Shown: positions 1 to 12,958, counted from the first letter of the stretch. The stretch: 64,000 nucleotides of DNA from Dryocosmus kuriphilus (GCA_038277395.1 CM076191.1:29398583-29462582); one strand, 5' to 3'. Numbers and translations: made by a program. The notes: generated by a model from the sequence alone, not told the origin.

Positions 1-2099
1 GCGACGTAAGTACTTATGGATGACCCGAGACTTCATTGCGAATCGCGTGCATCGTGTATCGCTTATTCACTTCTTATCGGAATCGCGGGCAGCCGGTATG
101 CACCAGAAAATTTGAAATTAATCAAAATTTCAGTTTTCAAATTTGAAAATGTCAATTTCAAGATGTGAAAATAGACGAAATTACCGATATTTTGAGTTAG
201 AATCATCAGATTTTTTTCCCTTAGGGTCTGCAACCATGCTCAAGATGATTTAACTAAATTTCTCTTTTTCTCAAACAATTATTTCCTCAGAAAAAGGATT
301 GATTTTAATAAACATAACCACTCACTCACATTCACTAATGTTTGCATAAAATTCTGACAGAATTTCGAAATAACAAAACATAAATTAACATTTCTGCTTT
401 TTGAATCATGCAACATTTTTTTTACTTAAATCGTCATAATTTTAAATGACAATTAACCAATATTAATATTTATTCTACGAAAATTTTGCTTCAATAATTA
501 CATATTTTATTTAAATAATGTATTATGTTTCTCGTAAAAGCTCAAATATTAAAAATTAAACCAAAATTTTAGATGTATTTTTAGTCTGAAGTCAACTTTG
601 AATCAAATCATTTTACAAGTGACAGTTTTGAGAAAGATGTTCTCGAACGTTTTCAAAAGAAGAAAAGTAATTATGTCTACATATTAACTTCTTTTACAAA
701 ATACATAATGTAATTAAGAAAATTTATTAGATACAGTTATTCAATAATTAATTTCCGTCTGAAAAAGTATTCAATAGTAAATTCAGGAATATATAATCTG
801 AAAAAATTCAAAGAAAATAACATATTGGTGAGGTTCAGTTTCTAGTTCAAAAGCATAATACTTTTTATTTTAATTTAAAAATAGACATTTATATGTTGCA
901 CATTTATAAGATATTGTTAATCTCTGCTTTATTGTTTATTATATAATTTTACTCTTAAAGAATATTTGTTTAAAAGTATTAATTGTAAAATATAATATGG
1001 GTTTTTTTTTATAATATTTATTTCTTGATATTTTTGTATTTATATTTTCTATGTATATCATCATAAAAAGTCCATTACTGATGTTATAAAATATTAGAAA
1101 AAAGAAAAATAATGAACCTTCTGAATCCAGAATTGGCTAAATTTTTATGTCAATGTCGACTTATATTTTGGAAAGTTGTTTTAATAAGGAAAAACAGTCT
1201 GTTTTTAACTTTTCTGGACTTAAAATTAAGGTAAATCATAAAAAAAATTAAAAATTTCTATCCACGCTTTGAAACTTAAAATATATGTATTCTAATGTTT
1301 TATTGTTAAATATATTAATTTATTTTCCAAAGTAACAAAAATTATTCCAGATTCGTCAAAACTTTTCTACAAACAAAATACTAAAAACTTTTCTCTTAAG
1401 AATTTAAAACAATACTCTATAGAAAAGACATCTTAGATTTTTTCCCGAAAGACGCTGAGTGCGGGTATTCTCCAAAAAACATTTTTACTGACGAATTAAT
1501 GTCCAAAGCTTCCCAAATATTAAAAATTTCTGATATTCTATTTAAATTTAACTTTAAAAAAATTTATCATTTTATTATAAGTTTAAAACAGCATTTTAGT
1601 TTTCCTCTAATCGAATGAAAAGAACCTGATTACGAAACACTATCCCAAAAATAAAGCTTCGGAAGTATTTAGAGTAATTTTGCGAACAAAGCAGCGAACA
1701 ACATCGAAACATTTACAATATAAAATTCGTTCTTCAGACGTGAGAAAAAGTCAGATGATTATTTTGCAAGAAGAAGAACCTATGGACGTAGATATATGCA
1801 CAATAAAAAAAAATTATATTCGTAATTTATTAAAATGGATTTTGTAAAATTTATTCTTAAAACTAAATTGTTTCAAAAAAATATCCTTATCTGTCAAGTG
1901 TATTTCTTGCTTTACAGTTAGCAATCGAGGATTGTTTTTTTTAAATGTGTGAAAAAAACGCGGAGCAAAGAAGTTGAGGTGAAAAAATCCACTAGTTTAA
2001 TTAGCTGATATGTTCACAATTTAAAGGAATTAAAAAAAAAAAAAATGTAAAAGAAGAAAATAATGTTTTAGATTTAAACTGAATTCTCCAAATTTTGTT
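1..2099. other. AT-rich intergenic DNA, no gene seen
   Basis: No open frame longer than noise, no splice-consistent exon and no recognisable repeat structure was found on either strand. The stretch is dominated by A/T runs. It precedes the first exon of the decayed ABC transporter and could hold introns of that gene. Confidence 0.5.
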
Positions 2100-2535
2100 T
2101 TGCTTTATTATTTTCAATTAGACTTTTTTTTAATTTCTCAGGATCTTCTAAGAATTTTGGGTATTAACGATTCGTTTCATAATTTTGTTTGGCTGACTTA
2201 TCTCGCAACAACTGCAATACCAGTGACAATAATTTGCACAAGTATTCTGTATCCAATTTATTCCAACAACCACAATGCATTGGAAATTGGAGTATTTTTA
2301 TTTTTTCACATGGTTGTAACATCTGCTTTCATGTTTATGCTTGGATCCTTTTTCGATAAAATTCGTAATTTCCCTCATTATTATCTAAAATAAATTTAAT
2401 ATTTGAAATATAGAATTATTCATTAACTTTGTTAGAAATATTATAAATGAAATTAATTTCTACACCTAATTCAATTAAATTAATATTTATAATACCGCTA
2501 AATTTGTAAGAAGATTTTCATATGACATTATTATA

Positions 2536-3857
2536 CGAGGGCCTACCCAAAAGAAACCGAACTACTTTTGTACAAAGTTATTATTTTGATTTTTCTACAA
2601 AAAACATTTAATCTCCTTCAAAGTACTCTCCATTGGAGACAATACACTTATCTAATCTTTTATTCCATTGTTCGAAACATTTTTTACATTCCTCTTTTGT
2701 GATGCTTGACAGCGCCTCCGTCGTTTTTTTCTTCACTTCAGCTACGTCCGCAAAACGCTTTCCTTTCATGTCCCTTTTCATTCGGCGGAATACAAAAAAG
2801 TCACAGGGGGCTAAATCGGGTGAATAGGGTGGGTGAGGAACAGTGGCCATGCTATTTTTGGTCAAAAATCGGCGCAGAGAAAGAGCTGTGTGAGCAGGGG
2901 CGTTGTCGTGGTGGAAAAACCAGTCCCCCGACTGCCACAAATCAGGCCTTTTTCGTCGTAAGCTGTTGCGCAACCTTTTCAAGACTTCCAGGTAAAATGC
3001 CTGATTAACTGTCTGACCCGGTGGAACAAATTCTGAATGGACGACTCCTCTCACATCGAAAAAACAAATGAGCATCGTCTTAATGTTTGACCTTACCTGA
3101 CGAGCTTTTTTAGGGCGAGGCGAATTTTGAGTCTTCCATTGACTTGACTGTTGCTTAGTTTCTGGATCGTATCCATAACACCACGATTCGTCACCTGTTA
3201 TGACCTTGGAAAAAAAGTTTGGATCATTTTGGAATTCCTCCTTCAAAGCAGAGCATGCTTGCACGCGGCCTTGTTTTTGCTCTGCAGTCAGCAGTCGAGG
3301 AACAAATTTTGCAGCCACCCTTCTCATCCCCAAATCTTCACTTAGAATTCTCTGTACTGAACTCCAACTCACGCCAGATTTCTCCACAACTTCTTCGATG
3401 GTCCTTCGTCGATCTTCCAGGATGATTTCACGAATTTTTTCAACATTTTCGTCGGTTCGGGCCGTCGAAGGACGTCCAGAGCGAGGTTGGTCGTCAATTG
3501 ACATTTCCCCACTTTTAAAACGAGAAAACCACTCGAACACTTGAGTTTTTCCCATAGCATCATCCTTGTAGGCCGTTTTTAACATTTGAAGAGTTTCTGT
3601 GCCCGTTTTCCCGAGCAGGAAGCAAAACCTCACGTTGGCACGCTGATCACGAAAATCAACCATCACAAAAAACGACGAGCGCGCAAAGCAACAGTCACAA
3701 AAAAAATTACACACACCAAATGCAACCTTACACAGTGATAGCAGTTGGCATACTAACTGGTGAAAAGTGCCTCTACACGCCCTACCGGCAAAAACCCGGT
3801 ACTACAACAACTCCGCTCCCCACAACATCAGTTCGGTTTTTTTTGGGTAGGCCCTCG
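2536..3857 (-). mobile_element. Full-length mariner transposon
   Basis: The element is 1,322 bp and is flanked by TA on both sides (2534-2535 and 3858-3859), the standard mariner target duplication. Terminal inverted repeats of about 28 bp begin CGAGGGCCTACCCAAAA at both ends, with one clear mismatch in the run after this block. It carries a single transposase gene on the - strand. A second, internally deleted copy of the same family lies at 50653-51598. The element sits inside the span of the ABCA remnant, probably in a former intron. Confidence 0.95.
2608..3663 (-). CDS. Mariner transposase
   Basis: 351 residues, the normal size for this family. It cuts and pastes the element in the nucleus. 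The frame is open further upstream to 3714, but mariner proteins start with a MVD-type N-terminus, so I take the ATG at 3663 (MVDFRDQRAN). Residues about 1-110 form the paired helix-turn-helix DNA-binding region, including WFSRFKSGE and DDQPRSGRPST. A catalytic domain follows with the D,D(34)D signature: D in TGDESWCYGY, D in HHDNAPAH, and the last D in YSPDLAPCDFF exactly 35 positions later. The WVPHEL-like linker reads KFVPRLLT. No stop or frameshift is visible, so this copy could be active. Similar genes are often misannotated as SETMAR. Confidence 0.95.
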   Translation of the reverse strand: MVDFRDQRANVRFCFLLGKTGTETLQMLKTAYKDDAMGKTQVFEWFSRFKSGEMSIDDQPRSGRPSTARTDENVEKIREIILEDRRRTIEEVVEKSGVSWSSVQRILSEDLGMRRVAAKFVPRLLTAEQKQGRVQACSALKEEFQNDPNFFSKVITGDESWCYGYDPETKQQSSQWKTQNSPRPKKARQVRSNIKTMLICFFDVRGVVHSEFVPPGQTVNQAFYLEVLKRLRNSLRRKRPDLWQSGDWFFHHDNAPAHTALSLRRFLTKNSMATVPHPPYSPDLAPCDFFVFRRMKRDMKGKRFADVAEVKKKTTEALSSITKEECKKCFEQWNKRLDKCIVSNGEYFEGD

Positions 3858-3859
3858 TA

Positions 3860-4870
3860 TATATAAATAATAATAATTAGAGAAAGCGCTCTAGTTTTAT
3901 TAACTGAGAAATAAGAGAAACTCTGACTACAAGTGAATGTCATCAATATGCATTTGACGTAGAAACTTCAACATTTTAAGGAAACTGATGACTTCTGTCA
4001 CATTATAACAGCAACGAAAGCTGTTTTTGTTCACTGTTCTGGTTATTCATGGCTCGAAATACAATCGAGTTGGACCAATCCTTCGTAGATTCATATTGGG
4101 GAATTAAAATATTGACCTTGGCTTGACCTCATACTGTATTACTGTATGGAATTGCTGCTCTAACTTCCCAAAACGGCAAGTTCTCTACATGTATAAAAAA
4201 CCATCCAAATATAACAAAATTTTTTTACGATAATAGTGGTTGAGTGCTCCATTTTTTAGTGTATACCAGATTTCAAAATTTCAAAAGATTTCAAAGATTT
4301 CAAAAGATCTCAAGAGATTTCAATAGATCTTAAAGATTAGAAAGTTATTTATACCATTTCTATTTTCATGAAAAATGAAAGATTTCAAGAATTTTTTAAA
4401 AGACTTCTAGGGATAATAAAGAAAAAAGAGAAATTATTCTAGAACAGGAAATTCTTAAAACTCATTTGTTTTCTAAAATACTTAGGTATAATTTGCTTAT
4501 TATAATTGTGGTACTTTGCAGTTTAAATTTATATAAAAGTTAATTCATTGGAAAAAATTCGTATTCAATTTATAATTTAATAAATCCGAGAATAAATCGT
4601 TTTTATTTCTAAATAATAAATTATGATTATATTTTAAAAATATTAAAATCTCAAATGATTTCAAAGATGTCAAAAAAATTGCAAAAGATTTCAAAAGGTT
4701 TAAAAAAAATTCAAGAGATTTTAAGCGATTTCAAAGAATATACAAAGATCTCGAGATATTTCAAAAGATTTCCAGATATTTAAACAGATTTCAAGACATT
4801 TCAAAAGATAACAAAGGATTTCCAGACTTAAACAAATTTTAAAGAGATTTCAAAAGATTTCAAGATTTTT
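3860..4870. repeat. AT-rich spacer with a degenerate TTTCAAAAGA simple repeat
   Basis: No gene is visible. From about 4261 to 4350 and again from about 4650 to 4870 the sequence is built of imperfect tandem repeats of a nine to twelve base unit close to AGATTTCAAA. The two blocks are separated by ordinary AT-rich DNA. The right block abuts the first copy of the palindrome-rich repeat family. Confidence 0.6.
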
Positions 4871-4966
4871 ACATTCTCATCAGAGAAGGTATTAGATTTA
4901 TAATTTGACTTTCGCGGATTTCATGAAATCTCCACGTTTTGAGACCTCCTGAATCCGAAAAAAAAA

Positions 4967-5161
<195 letters not shown>

Positions 5162-5936
5162 GGCTTTTACGACAGTGTTTGTCTGTCTGTTGTCGTCGTC
5201 GTTGTCGTCGTCGTCGTCGCTGGAGCCTGATCCCACGATAACTTTCGAAGGACTAATCGGATTGGAGTGCGCTTTGGTACACTTCTTTAAGGGGTAAAAA
5301 GAAAGGACAAGTTCGTTAACCAGCGGTTTTTGACCAACGGTTATGGTTTTATCCATCAAAAATGGTTTTCACAAAATCAAAAAATCCATTTTCCGGCTAA
5401 ACTATGAGAGATACAAAAAAAATATAAGAGAGTAAAATTGTTCACCTCAAAAAAATCTACAAATTTTGTTTGAACCGCTTTTTGATAAAATGCAGGGTTT
5501 TTATTTTAATCAATAAAACGTTATTAAAAATCAAGATTTTCAAATTTCCCGCCAAACTATGCAAGATACAAAAAAATTATAATAAACAAAGTTGTTCACC
5601 TTAAAAAGATCTACAAATTTTGCTTCCATCATTTTGTTGAATAGACGCGTAGTTTTTGAGTTATTCGTGAAATATGTTATGAAATATAAAGAAAACCACT
5701 TTTCAGCAAAACTATGCAAGATATGAGAAAATATTAACAAGCAGAATTGTTCACCTTGGAAAGAGCTACAAAATTTATTGAGAAGACTCATCGTTTTACT
5801 TTTAAGAATCGAAATCCTGTATTGTGAAAATTTGGAAAGCACTAAAAAACTTTACCATAATCTACAATGTGTTTTAAAGAAATGTAATTATCGAGCGCGA
5901 AGCGCGAGTGTCATGATGAGAATGTATTCCTTAAGG

Positions 5937-6422
5937 CTGTTGGCCGAGGTGTCGAAAAATAGGTTAGAAATGTGTTGTCGCCTTAATTCCTATTCAATTC
6001 CATCTGTTTTCGTATATACGACTTATGTATTTTAAAGAGACACTTTGCAAAAAAATTTCCTCAACCCGGAAGGGGTTCACGGTTGTATGAGGTGCGCTTA
6101 GTATATACAGTTTCCCGAAAAAATATCTGTGCTAAAATCAAAATATCTGTGCTAAAATACGATAATGGAAAAGTGTTGAAATGAGGGGAAGTAGAGAAAG
6201 AGTTCCAATGGTTTTCCATTATCGTATTTTAGCACAGATATTTTTACTTTTTTCGGAAAACTGTATACTAAGCGCACCTCATACAACCGTGAACCCCTTC
6301 CGGGTTGAGGAAATTTTTTTGCAAAGTGTCTCTTTAAAATACATAAGTCGTATATACGAAAACAGATGGAATTGAATAGGAATTAAGGCGACAGCACAGT
6401 TTTTTGACACCTCGGCCAGCAG
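5937..6422. mobile_element. 486-bp foldback MITE nested in copy A
   Basis: Two long inverted arms (about 5937-6173 and 6212-6422) match almost perfectly, with a loop of roughly 40 bases. The termini are CTGTTGGCCGAGGTGTC and its complement with one mismatch. It is flanked on both sides by CCTTAAGG (5929-5936 and 6423-6430). The sister repeat copies at 7985, 27346, 29155 and 30420 carry the site once without the insert, which confirms an 8-bp target duplication. No coding capacity. An 8-bp duplication fits hAT-like or P-like transposases; the superfamily is not resolved. Confidence 0.88.
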
Positions 6423-6629
6423 CCTTAAGGGCGATAGAGCCTTAAGTGAAATAATTTCTTTTGTAATTTTTAATTTAAAGGTATATACGATCCACAAACA
6501 CCGAGCGCGTAGCGCGAGGTGAATAATCTATCGAGCGCGAAGCGCGAGTGCCAACAGACGCGCGCCCTAGACGCGCTCATACTTCGCGCGAAGCGCGCGA
6601 TGAGAATGTGCCCGCTAAGCGGGCAGACT

Positions 6630-7886
6630 TTTTAATGAGATTTCCAAAGAATTCAAGTCGAGTTTTTATAAGATTTGAACACTCATAACAAAATGATATG
6701 TTTGGCATACCCCCCTATAGGATATCCCGGCAGGACATGGGATTACCTGAAAAATGTCCCCAGAATCTCCCGGGATATTCGTAGCATCCATAGGAGATCG
6801 ACATTTACACCCCATACGATATCCTCAAAATATCCTGTGCTATAATATATACAAGGCCGTAGAGATAAAATCGGGGCCCGGGGAAAAAGTCCCCGACCCC
6901 CCACCCCTCTTATTGAGCCTGAATATTTGTTAATTTTCCTTAACGAGCGTCCCTTGCACAAAAAGATTCCATTGAAATCGATTTATTACAATTTTCGAAA
7001 TGAAATTTTTAATCGACAATTTTGGTCCCTACTAAAAATTCCTATATAGGGTGTTTTTTTTTTTATCTTGAGACATCGAAATATCTCAAGAAATACGCAT
7101 CCTACGAAAAAAATGCCCGTAATAAAAACTTTGCAAAAAAATTTACCCCAATCCCCACCCCCTGGGGAGGAATCCCTATTTTTTATCACGGATTCAGATT
7201 CTCCTTTAAGAAATACGTGAGTTTTTTCTGTGAAAATTTTTTTTCGATTCGCAACAGATGACGCTGAAATTGCGAAAAATGAAATTGTTGATTATTTCAA
7301 GGATATTTCTAATCGAAATTACATAATCAAAAAAAAAAAAAAAAAAAAAAACATACAGTTATATCTATAAGCACATTTACTGATTTAATACATTTGTCTG
7401 TTTGTGGGGTTTGGGCTAAATTTTTGCAAAGTTGCTTTTCCCCCACGAAAATAAAAAGTTTTTATTACGGACATTTTTTCGCAGAATGCGCAATGCGCAT
7501 TTCTTGAGATATTTCGATGTATCAAGATAAAAAAGACACCCTGTATGTTCACGTTCCAAGGAATATTCCAGCTTCGGAGTTTACAAATTTTGCACCCCAT
7601 CGAGGTAAATTGTCTTTTAAAAAAATTATAACCTTATAACTTTCATATCTTAAATAATTTTAATAAAAATAAAAAAAAGTTAAATTATAAATTTATAAAA
7701 TAATCAACATCAGTTTAAAGATAGCTACTTTATATCAGTCGAAATTGTGAAGACTGGATCGGTAATTGAAATGATGTATTCACCATAATTATGCAATTCA
7801 CAGTAGCCCGCGATTGCAATAAAATTTTTCTATAATTCCCTTTTACGTGAAAATGATGTAATAAATGTAAAATTACTTCAAAAAAG
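6630..7886. repeat. Spacer with an inverted repeat of the AGGGTGT type
   Basis: No gene is seen. About 7043-7170 and 7405-7560 are imperfect inverted copies sharing the blocks AGGGTGT, ATCTTGAGACATCGAAATAT and GTAATAAAAACTTT, separated by roughly 240 bases that include A23 (7329-7351). This looks like an old foldback MITE. The part at 6690-6910 contains CCCGGGATAT-type C/G-rich stretches without recognisable coding content. Confidence 0.5.
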
Positions 7887-8732
7887 CTGCCCGCTTCGCG
7901 GGCACATTCTCATCGCGCGCTTCGCGCTCGATAAAAATTAAAAATTACAAAAGAAATTATTTTACTTAAGGCTCTATCGCCCTTAAGGAATACATTCTCA
8001 TCATTCTCTCTCTCTTTCCAAGGTGAACAATTCTGCTTGTTAATATTTTCTCATATCTTGCATAGTTTTGCTGAAAAGTGGTTTTCTTTATATTTCATAA
8101 CATATTTCACGAATAACTCAAAAACTACGCGTCTGTTCAACACAAAATGATAGGAAGAAAATTTGTAGATCTTTTTAAGGTGAACAACTTTGTTTATTAT
8201 AATTTCTTTTGTATCTTGCATAGTTTGGCGGGAAATTTGAATTTTTGATTTTTAATAACGTTTTCTCGATTAAAACAAAAACCGTGCATTTTATCAAAAA
8301 ATGGTTAACACAAAATTTGTAGATCTTTTTAAGATAAACAATTCTGGTTATATACATATTTTCTTTATCTCGCACAGTTTAGCCAGAAAATGGTTTTTAT
8401 GATTTTGTCAAAACCGTTTTTGATGGATAAAACCATAACCGTTGGTCAAAGGTGGCTGGTTAACGAACTCGTCCTTACTTCTTATGCTTTAAAGAAGTGT
8501 GCCAAAGCGCAACCCAATCCGATTAGTCCTTCGAAAGTTATCGTGTTCACAGACTACTACAACGACGACAACGACAACAACAACGACAACGACAGCGACG
8601 ACAACGACAGACAGACACCAACGTAAAACATGATTTTTCGGATTCAGGGGTCATGAAACGTCGACATTTCATGAAATCCGCGAAAGTCAGTTTTCACATA
8701 AAATTTATACCTTCTCATCGAGATGAGAATGT
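7887..8732 (-). mobile_element. Helentron-like element, copy B (internally deleted)
   Basis: Reverse orientation. The 3' hairpin GCCCGCTTCGCGGGC (7889-7903) and ACATTCTCATC (7904-7914) are at the left; the inverted partner GATGAGAATGT (8722-8732) is at the right. Compared with copy C it lacks most of the palindromic segment. It keeps the conserved block at 8420-8560 and a GAC/GACA microsatellite at 8560-8620. It carries the empty version of the CCTTAAGG site used by the MITE in copy A. Confidence 0.55.
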
Positions 8733-9504
8733 AAAAATCTTCCATTAGTGAATCCAATCAAGGTAATTAATTATATAATTGTATGATGAATTATCCCATT
8801 AAAATTGGAATTGAACATTATAATTTTGAAGAAAAGGAGATATGTTTAATCTAGTAAATAAACATATTTTCACACTACAGTGGCAACATCAAGCAATACA
8901 TCTTAAAGGTGTTCGAATTTGGGAAAATGCAGCAATAATTATAAGTCTTTTATTAATTTTGCCCATTATTGAACTGGAAATCAGAGGAAAAATGTCAGTT
9001 TCAAAAAAATTACAGTTGAATACTTCTGGTATGACTACAATGGCTTACTGGATGCCCAATTATTTTTTGGACTTATTGATATTGTATATTTCATCCTTAA
9101 GTATTAGAACTAATCGGATGCAAAAAATGTCATCAAGATTTAAAAATTTCACACCTGAAACTATCAGTAAGTAAGAAAATTTTACAATTTTAAATTTTGT
9201 ATTCTATTATCCATTTGTTTAAATTACCCTTTGAATGTAAACACCTCTAATTTGATCAATGTATTTTCTCAAGAATTTAATAAATGGAAATATTAATTCT
9301 ACAATTATCACATTCCTTTCTTTCATATTTAATATGCCGTGGCTACGCGTACCGAAATTTAGGTAAAAATAAACAGATTTCTTCGATACGAATATAATAA
9401 TACACTGACAATTTGAATATTCTTCAAGAAATATTTTTTTAATTGCAGTTAAGGTGTCGCTTATTCTTCTACTTTATGGAATAGCAACAATTCCTCTAAA
9501 CTGA

Positions 9505-10655
9505 CGTCGTCAACTTTTGTCATTTAACACATTTTTACTAATGTTAAATTAATTATTATTAGATAAACTTATACTTTGTTCCTTAAATTACCAAAACTTT
9601 AAGTATCAATTTTTAAAATTTATCTCTAAAATTTGGTTGTTCCAAAAATTAAATTAATGTATTTTCTAGTTCTTTTACTCAAAGTAGCAATTTTGTTATC
9701 ACGACTGTTATTACTATACTACAATTATATACAATTGGAACTTTATTTCTCTACGATTATATATCAATGTGAAAAATTAAGGCTTCAAAGAAAAACTAGC
9801 CAGTTCTATGTTTGGATGACCCATCAGCTGGCATTGATATTTTAGCAAAACATGCTCTTTGTGAAGTTTTGAATCCATGTTCGAGAAATGGGATGATCTT
9901 TACTTATTGTGACTTACAATTAAGTAGCCGAATAAACTTTTTCAATTTTACTTTTTCGATTAAGTAAAAAATTCTTTCAAAAAATAATTCTTTTTAAACA
10001 GTATCCAGGATGTTTAAAGCTTTATGTTCTTGAGATGGAATTCTCCCGGAAAGAAATTTGTTAACAATAGGAACTTGTGAGGATTTACAAAATATCTATG
10101 GAAGTTATTTCACACTGAATATAAAATAAAATCCAGAACGGTATAATTTTTAAGGATCAAATTCTTCGGTTTACTAAATTCCATTTAAAAATTGTGCATA
10201 ATTATTTGAAAATTTCAGATAATTTTTTATAAAGAGTAGAAATTCTCTAATTATTTTAATTTCTAATTAATTCAGGGCCTAGTGGTCCATGAAATTCCAG
10301 GAAATATTTACTACTCTCACTACAACAATATATATGCAAAAATCCCACAATTCAAGATTTATCTTTAAACCAAATTAAACTCGAGTAAGTTCTCTTAGAA
10401 TCTGTCAAAGATAAGAAATCGACCACAGTAAAAATAAATAGAAAAAATAAAATAAAATTGTCTTTAAAAACTATTTTTTATTAAAAAATCGTGTATTTCA
10501 GAAAAAGTAATGCTTTCAAAATTTCTATAATTATATTTCAAATATATTCTTCAATTAATTTAATAATAAACAGAAAGGAATGTTCTCAATCCTATAGTTT
10601 AAAAATATTTTCGATAAATTATATAAAATGTTCTGGACTACTTATTACAATTTTA
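9505..10655. other. AT-rich intergenic DNA, no gene seen
   Basis: Nothing on either strand is supported by splice signals or recognisable motifs. A weak open frame near 9633-9845 could be decayed coding sequence downstream of the ABCA remnant, but no family resemblance was seen. Confidence 0.4.
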
Positions 10656-12958
10656 TCATTTCCTACTTTTTGTATTTCTTCCTTTAACCCGCTTCGCAGG
10701 TTTTTTGCCCCTTTCTTGATTCAGCCCATCAGATCTTTCGAGAACCTTTTCCTGAATCTCTTTTAAATTTCCCAGTAAACTTTGGTTAGGTTCTTCGAAA
10801 TTTTCCTCAAAATCGGAATTGCTCGAATCACTTCTAGGTCGTTTCTCGGGAGACTTGCGAATTGGTTTATTTACTTTAATTATCTCGCTAATTTCAGTCT
10901 CTCTCTGAGGATGAGTATGCTCTCGATCAATTTCTGTACTGTTTTTTCCCAATCTTTTCTCCTATAGATATTGGGTTCGAGAAATTTGCATTAATACTTG
11001 ATGGCGCAGGTTTCTTCCTTTCCAAAATGAAATTTGGTAAATTGAAAGTCGTTTTAATCGTTTTTTTCTTAATTTCCTTGAACTTTTTCTTCTTTTTTGC
11101 TCCTTTTTCTTCGAACATAATTTGATTTTGATTTTCATCTTTTTTTCCTTTTGCTGTTTTTCTTCCCTTTTTGGTTTCTTTAATGGTTATTTCTTGAATA
11201 TTTGTTTGATTTTCGTTTAGTACTTCGGATTCCAAAACTTGGCTCCTTACATTTTGATTTTGCTCCTTGGAATTTTGTTCCTCATTTTGAGTTTCACACG
11301 ACTTTTCTCCATCTTTGATTTGTCTGTTTTTCTTATTTTCAATATTCTGTTTTAAAAAATCGAGTTTGGTTTGTTTCCCTGATTGTCGTGGGGTTTTAAA
11401 GACTTTCGCTTTTACCTTCCGTGGAATTTTCTTTTTTATTTGGCTTTCTTTAATGTCTTCTTCCTCGGTGGTATTGTCTAACTCATTTTCTTTTTCTTTC
11501 GCAGGATTTTCTTCCTCCAGACGAATTTTATTTACTTTCTTAGTTCTTCGTGTCGTAAAATTTTCATCTCTCACTTTCCGCTTTCCACTCATTTTATTTG
11601 CATTAACAATTTTCTGTATTTTTTTATTTATAACCTCATTATCTTCTTCGCTTTGCAGTCCGCCTTCTTTGTTTCCTATTCTTTCTGTTAAGGATCTCAT
11701 TTCACCTTCTTCCTGAGAAAAACAGTCACTGTCCACTTCATCCTAAAATTACAAAACTTGTCTTGAATTTTGAAAAATATAATTTCAACAAAATTTAAAA
11801 AAGGACAAATAAAAATCGAGCCTACATTTTCAATCACGATACCCTTATCCTTGAAAGATTTTTTCCACAGAAAAAGTTTTCCATTCTCCTCATCAACAAT
11901 TTTTTCAAAGGCTGATTTCAATTCCAAAAGCTTGAAGTTTTTGAAGAACTTTGTTAGTTTCCTAACCACATTCTCTGGTAAAGTTTCTTCATAAAGAGAA
12001 TCTATGATTAATTTATTAGGCCTAGAGTGGGTTAATTCGTAAACGATGTACAATACAATGTCATAACATTTGTCAGTTTCGATTTCTCGCAAAATGAAAA
12101 TTTGCAGCTGAATGTTAGTGTAAATCTCAATATTTGCCTGAACTGAACACGTGCGTAATTCTCCAACGTAATTCTAAAATTTAAAGGATATATAATTCAA
12201 TAAAAAAATATTTAAGGAATAAGTAACTTCATTATTAGAAATATCTCTAATGAACTAATTTTTAATTTAGTTTACCTTTAGATCCTCGAACTGAGTTTTT
12301 CGACTATTTTGACAATCAAGATAATATTTGCAGAGTTTCACGAAATTTTTAACCTGCCTCATATCCTCAATTGGACACTGTGATAAAATCTCATTCACAT
12401 CAAGCAATACTGGCATTTTCCAAAATCCCAATTTTCCTTTTTCTCCCTCCGTTAAAATTTGAACAAAGTACATTTCATTTTTCGAGACATTCTTGCACGA
12501 ATTAAATTCAAATCTATATTCCTTGTCCTGCTCGTATTTTGCACAATAAATTCCAGAATATTTGCACAATTCCTCTTTCAATATTCCAATTCCGTCACGC
12601 ACTTTTGACAAATTTCGAACAGATTTTTCTTCACAGTTTACGAAACTTTTTTCAGAAAATTTTCGCACTATTTTATAATATTCGAGGCTTTGATTAATGT
12701 TAGTACGCAGTTTTCTTAAATCTTGAATATCGTCTACCAGTTTCTTCTTCTCTGAAAATGTTAATATTAGCAATGTTATTCATTGGATAAATTTCAATTA
12801 ATAACTACAGTAACAATAAGGAAAGTAAAGACTAAAATGTATATGAAACTAAAAGACTAAATTTGTAAAAAATGTGCAATACCTTCTCTATTTGTTAATA
12901 TGCCAAGTGTTGTATTTTCATTCAATGAAGATTGTGTTAAAAGAGCCTGCCAAGTCAT
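10656..12958 (-). CDS. Coiled-coil, tandem RWD-like protein with charged tail (CENP-P-like candidate)
   Basis: Four exons join cleanly: 12958-12883 (ATG, MTWQALLTQS), 12751-12276, 12173-11826 and 11742 to the end. Donors are AAG|GTATTG, AAG|GTAAAC and AAT|GTAGGC; each acceptor ends in AG after a T-rich tract and all phases agree. Residues about 24-90 are a likely coiled coil. About 95-184 and 185-295 look like two RWD folds. The segment from KNFVKLCKYYLDC through RKTQFEDLK to KSAFEKIV has the spacing I remember for CENP-P, an inner-kinetochore CCAN subunit; this is inference. From about residue 300 a K/E-rich, probably nuclear, disordered tail follows, unlike vertebrate CENP-P. A single-base shift in a T6 run (10942-10947, plus strand) moves the last 97 codons to another frame; it could be sequencing error, or the protein may end at 10927. 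CENP-O or Spc25-like are alternatives. Confidence 0.6.

Noticed and set aside
12267..12773. Spc25 as the identity of the RWD-like gene
   Set aside because: The first RWD-like unit alone resembles Spc25, but the spliced gene continues into a second RWD-like unit, which Spc25 lacks; CENP-P/O fits better.
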